From: a virus
Reading direction: 5' to 3' (one strand)
DNA: 24,782 nucleotides
Virus record (IMG/VR): IMGVR_UViG_3300018481_000073
Span: 1 to 24,782 of that record
Shown here: piece after piece, positions 22,666 to 24,782 of the stretch
Layout: every line of letters begins with the position of its first letter
How positions within the stretch are numbered: the first letter of the stretch is position 1
The notes under the pieces: model-generated
Seen by the model: only the letters and a program-made list of their open reading frames with translations
What the model was told of the DNA's origin: nothing
Database searches by the model: none
Program-made: the position numbers and the translations under genes

Positions 22666-23004
22666 CTACTCCTTCTCGTTCGCCGACGCAATCGCGTCGA
22701 GCATGTCGGCCTTTTTGGTGGCACCACCGAGATCGACGCCGTGGTCTTCCGCCCAGGCTTCGATGTCGGCGTTCTTCCAGTCGGAAGTCGGGGTGTCGGC
22801 GTCGGGCTCGGCCGGCGCCTCCTTGTCCTTGCTCTTGCCGTGGAAGGCGTCGAGCACGGCGTCCGGGACCAGGTAGCCCTCGGGCACCGAGACCACGACG
22901 CCGGGGTCCACGCCCGCCTTCGCCGCGGCATCGAGTGCCGCCTGCGCGTTGCGACGGCTACGACCGGCGATGATGCCGTAGCCCTCGGGGATGCTCGTCG
23001 TCAT
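22666..23004 (-). CDS. Small head protein with HeH/LEM-like C-terminal motif
   Basis: Predicted 112-aa protein. The N-terminal half (IPEGYGIIAGRSRRNAQAAL...VSVPEGYLVPDAVLDAF) contains two similar 'PEGY' segments, a weak internal repeat. After an acidic, Pro-rich linker, the last 38 residues ('DWKNADIEAWAEDHGVDL', then 'TKKADMLDAIA') resemble the HeH/LEM-like helix-extended-helix motif found in several phage head and neck proteins. The ATG at 23004 overlaps the upstream stop as ATGA, with GGAAGGTGA before it, and is preferred to the in-frame ATG at 23031, which lies inside the upstream gene. Possibly a head completion or decoration protein; function not established. Confidence 0.7.
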   Translation of the reverse strand: MTTSIPEGYGIIAGRSRRNAQAALDAAAKAGVDPGVVVSVPEGYLVPDAVLDAFHGKSKDKEAPAEPDADTPTSDWKNADIEAWAEDHGVDLGGATKKADMLDAIASANEKE

Positions 23005-23753
23005 GGCAGTGTCACCTTCCAGATTCCGCACTCGATCGCGATCGAGTACAGCCGCTCGGCCAGCGCGCGGCCGGTGTTCAACGTGGGCTCCGGTGCCTCG
23101 GACCCCACGATCGGGCCGCGCCAGATCGTGGTCGGTCCCGCCGCGTATCCGGTCATCGCGACGGACGGCTCGCTGAGCACGACCACCGGAGTGCCGAGGT
23201 GCGTGTGGAGCAGGCCGGTGAGCTCATCGGACTTGATCGCCTTGGCCGCCGCCGCGAGCGTGGCCGCCACGGCACCGAGGTAGATGTAGCCCTGCGACGG
23301 AACCTGCGCGAGCAGGGTGGCGTCCAGGATGCCGATCGCCTGCGCGATGCTGGTCGCGGTCGCCGGGGTGGTGGCGTCGGCGCCGGTCGCGAGCAGCGCG
23401 GCGAGCGCACCGTCGACCACCCGGTACTCACCCGCCTTGAGCACGCGCTCGGCGATGCCGGAGAACGAGTCCAGTCCACCGGCCAGCCAGCACTCGATGC
23501 CCTGGTAGGCGCCGAAGTTGTTGGTGAGAACCTCGTCGCCGGAGTCCCCGAAGCTCTTGACGGTGCCCGCCGCGGGTCCGATCGTGACCCAGCAGTCCTG
23601 GGGCAGCGGGTTCGGGAACGCGCAGGGGTCGGGGATGAACTGGTAGCTCAGGTGATGCGACGTGGACACGTCGATCACCGGGAGCACCTGCAGCGACGTG
23701 TTCGTACGCGCAGTGCGAGGCGGTGCCTCGACGTATGTCATCGGTGTTGCCAC
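23001..23753 (-). CDS. Probable second capsid or head structural protein
   Basis: Predicted 250-aa protein directly after the major capsid gene. It has a Cys-containing N-terminal part ('DPCAFPNPLPQDCWVTIGP'), then 'NFGAYQGIECWLAGG', a helix 'SFSGIAERVLKAGEYRVVDG', and a C-terminal half with 'GYIYLGAVAATLAAAAKAI', 'HTHLGTPVVVLSEPSV' and 'IWRGPI'. This series of a long helix after a Cys segment and a later strand-rich part is seen in second head proteins next to the capsid gene in actinophages, and may be a capsid-fold relative. The GTG at 23753 is chosen because AGGAGG lies about 10 nt upstream; the GTG at 23762 abuts that site too closely. The role (minor capsid or decoration) is inferred. 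Confidence 0.6.
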   Translation of the reverse strand: MATPMTYVEAPPRTARTNTSLQVLPVIDVSTSHHLSYQFIPDPCAFPNPLPQDCWVTIGPAAGTVKSFGDSGDEVLTNNFGAYQGIECWLAGGLDSFSGIAERVLKAGEYRVVDGALAALLATGADATTPATATSIAQAIGILDATLLAQVPSQGYIYLGAVAATLAAAAKAIKSDELTGLLHTHLGTPVVVLSEPSVAMTGYAAGPTTIWRGPIVGSEAPEPTLNTGRALAERLYSIAIECGIWKVTLP

Positions 23754-23780
23754 TGTGCCCACCTCCTCTCAGGAGTGGTT

Positions 23781-23818
23781 CTTCGGGGGCCGCGTCGGGC
23801 GAACCACGACCCCCGAAG
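23781..23818 (-). other. Long-stem hairpin after the major capsid gene
   Basis: In the gap after the capsid stop (TGA at 23826-23824), CTTCGGGGG at 23781-23789 and CCCCCGAAG at 23810-23818 form a perfect 9-bp GC-rich stem with a 20-nt loop. A second, overlapping pairing (GTGGTTC with GAACCAC) uses part of the loop and the flank and is mutually exclusive with it. No U-run follows. It may stabilise the capsid message or reduce read-through into the next genes. Confidence 0.6.
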
Positions 23819-23823
23819 TTGAC

Positions 23824-24782
23824 TCACGGAGCGCAGGAGAGCTCGTTGGCCCCGGTGACGCCCTTCAGGCACGAGATGTCGATCGAGACCTTGCGGCCTG
23901 CGCCACAGCGGTTGATCAGCACCCCGGACTCCTCGAAGAACACGGCGGTGTACATATTCACCTCGAGGCCAGCGGAGTCGTACACGGTGTCGAGCGAGAT
24001 GACGTCGTTGTTGCCCCAGACGTACGTGCCGGCGGGGTAGACGAGCACCTCGAGCGTGGTCGGCCATGCCGTGCCGATCCCGGCCGCGACGTTCAGCGGC
24101 TGGTAGGCGTTGATCCACTGCGGCGCCAGGTTGCGGGCCGAGAACGCCTGCTGGATCTGCGCGTCGGTGTAGGCGAGCAGCGCCTGGCCGGAACGGCGGG
24201 CGAGGTCGGCGCGGAAGATCTCCTTGGCCCAGATCGGGAGCACCGTCTCGATGACCGCGGTCGGGCTGAGGAACTGCTGCTGCCGGATGACGGCCGCCTG
24301 CAGCGAGAGAGCGTCGAGGATGTCGGCAGAGGCGCCGCCGAGCTCCACGAAGTTCGTCGCTGCGCCCAGGTGAGCGGAGACCCGCTGCAGCTGGATCGCG
24401 GCCATCTTGTACTGCCAGCCGATCGTCGACAGGTTCAGGAACCTGCGGATGAGCTCGGGCCAGCCGGACGGGGATGCCGTCAGGATCGGCGCCTTGAAGC
24501 AGTAGCCGAAGGCGTCGAGGCGGTGGTCCGTGAAGTCCGGGCACTCGAACTCGAAGCAGACCTTGGGGGTGCCGGCCTCAGCCTGCGCCTCGGTCTGCAC
24601 GAAGCCGAAGTTCGGGTCGGCGAGCAGGTCTCCCAGCTGCGGGCCGACGGTGAAGTTCAGGCCACCGTGGGTGATCGTGATCTCGGGGAGCGTGAACAGC
24701 CCCTCCGCGGTCTCGTTCTCGCAGAAGTCGTAGAGCGTCTCGCTCGGCGCGCACCAGGCGCCGGACGCCATCAGCGTCTGCA
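23824..24782 (-). CDS. Major capsid protein (N-terminus beyond window edge)
   Basis: At least 318 residues of the major capsid protein, probably HK97-fold. The frame remains open to the window edge before the first visible Met (24771): the codons before it read Gln-Thr-Leu, and no Shine-Dalgarno precedes it. Homologous capsids read through a similar 'ASGxWCAPSETLYDFC' stretch internally, so the true start is upstream of this window. Other features are 'LPEITITHGGLNFTVGPQ', 'VCFEFECPDFTDHRLDAFGYCF', a helix 'EIFRADLARRSGQALLAYTD', and 'TYVWGNNDVISLDTVYDSAG' near the C-terminus. Seven or more Cys are present. It follows the capsid type of actinophages with a Cys-rich head. Assignment is by family resemblance and gene order. 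Confidence 0.85.
   Translation of the reverse strand, partial: QTLMASGAWCAPSETLYDFCENETAEGLFTLPEITITHGGLNFTVGPQLGDLLADPNFGFVQTEAQAEAGTPKVCFEFECPDFTDHRLDAFGYCFKAPILTASPSGWPELIRRFLNLSTIGWQYKMAAIQLQRVSAHLGAATNFVELGGASADILDALSLQAAVIRQQQFLSPTAVIETVLPIWAKEIFRADLARRSGQALLAYTDAQIQQAFSARNLAPQWINAYQPLNVAAGIGTAWPTTLEVLVYPAGTYVWGNNDVISLDTVYDSAGLEVNMYTAVFFEESGVLINRCGAGRKVSIDISCLKGVTGANELSCAP

Noticed and set aside
23781-23826. RNA pseudoknot after the capsid gene
   Set aside because: The second stem's 3' strand directly follows the first stem's 3' strand and the first connecting loop is only 2 nt, which cannot span about 15 bp. The two pairings are better seen as alternatives.
1-24782. tRNA genes, integrase, attachment sites or insertion sequences
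   Set aside because: None were recognised. Coding density leaves no room for a tRNA outside genes except in gaps of about 100 nt or less, which hold hairpins or ribosome binding sites.

Overview
The window is about 25 kb of the late structural operon of a tailed phage or prophage with a long flexible (siphovirus-type) tail. The DNA is very GC-rich. The cysteine-rich neck proteins, the form of the tail tube protein and the M23 endolysin type are characteristic of phages of Actinobacteria. A Micrococcales-like host (Microbacterium or Arthrobacter type) is my best guess, but it is inference only. Every gene I can support lies on the minus strand, so transcription runs from high to low coordinates. 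Genes are packed with ATGA, TGATG or few-base junctions, and no stretch over 300 bases lacks a gene. I see no promoter, tRNA, integrase, insertion sequence or CRISPR array. The operon is probably driven from beyond the right edge.

Head and tube (24782 to 21730): the window opens inside the major capsid gene, whose N-terminus is off the edge. Next come a second probable capsid or head protein, a small protein with a HeH/LEM-like C-terminal motif, and the major tail (tube) protein with a C-terminal PKD/Ig-like domain. Hairpins follow both the capsid and the tube genes.

Fibre and adhesin block (21627 to 14793): nine genes lie between the tube and the neck genes. They include two fibre-type proteins sharing a GQNPWDETF N-terminal module, a tandemly duplicated two-gene unit (a 312-317 aa protein plus an 83-88 aa protein with internal repeats), a LamG-type lectin protein, a collagen-like fibre and a beta-rich appendage protein.

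Neck, chaperones and tape measure (14761 to 7338): a Cys-rich head-to-tail adaptor, a Cys-rich terminator/closure-like protein and an HK97 gp10-like protein come first. A perfect 26-bp palindrome sits between the last two. They are followed by tail assembly chaperones G and GT, joined by a probable -1 frameshift, and a 1601-aa tape measure with eight exact 75-bp-register coiled-coil repeats.

Tail tip and lysis (7260 to 1): an enlarged distal tail protein carrying carbohydrate-binding-like modules, an FN3-containing minor tail protein and a hub-like protein come first. A small protein with a CxCx4CxC cluster and a fibre with eight 14-residue YadA-head repeats follow. An M23 endolysin and the first codons of another gene, possibly a holin, end the window.

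Together these genes build the capsid shell, the neck, the tail tube and its ruler, and an unusually adhesin-rich tail. The most notable features are the placement of the tube gene and fibre block upstream of the neck genes, the duplicated large/small virion protein pair, the YadA-type phage fibre, the identical Cys cluster in two virion proteins, and the palindrome inside the neck operon.
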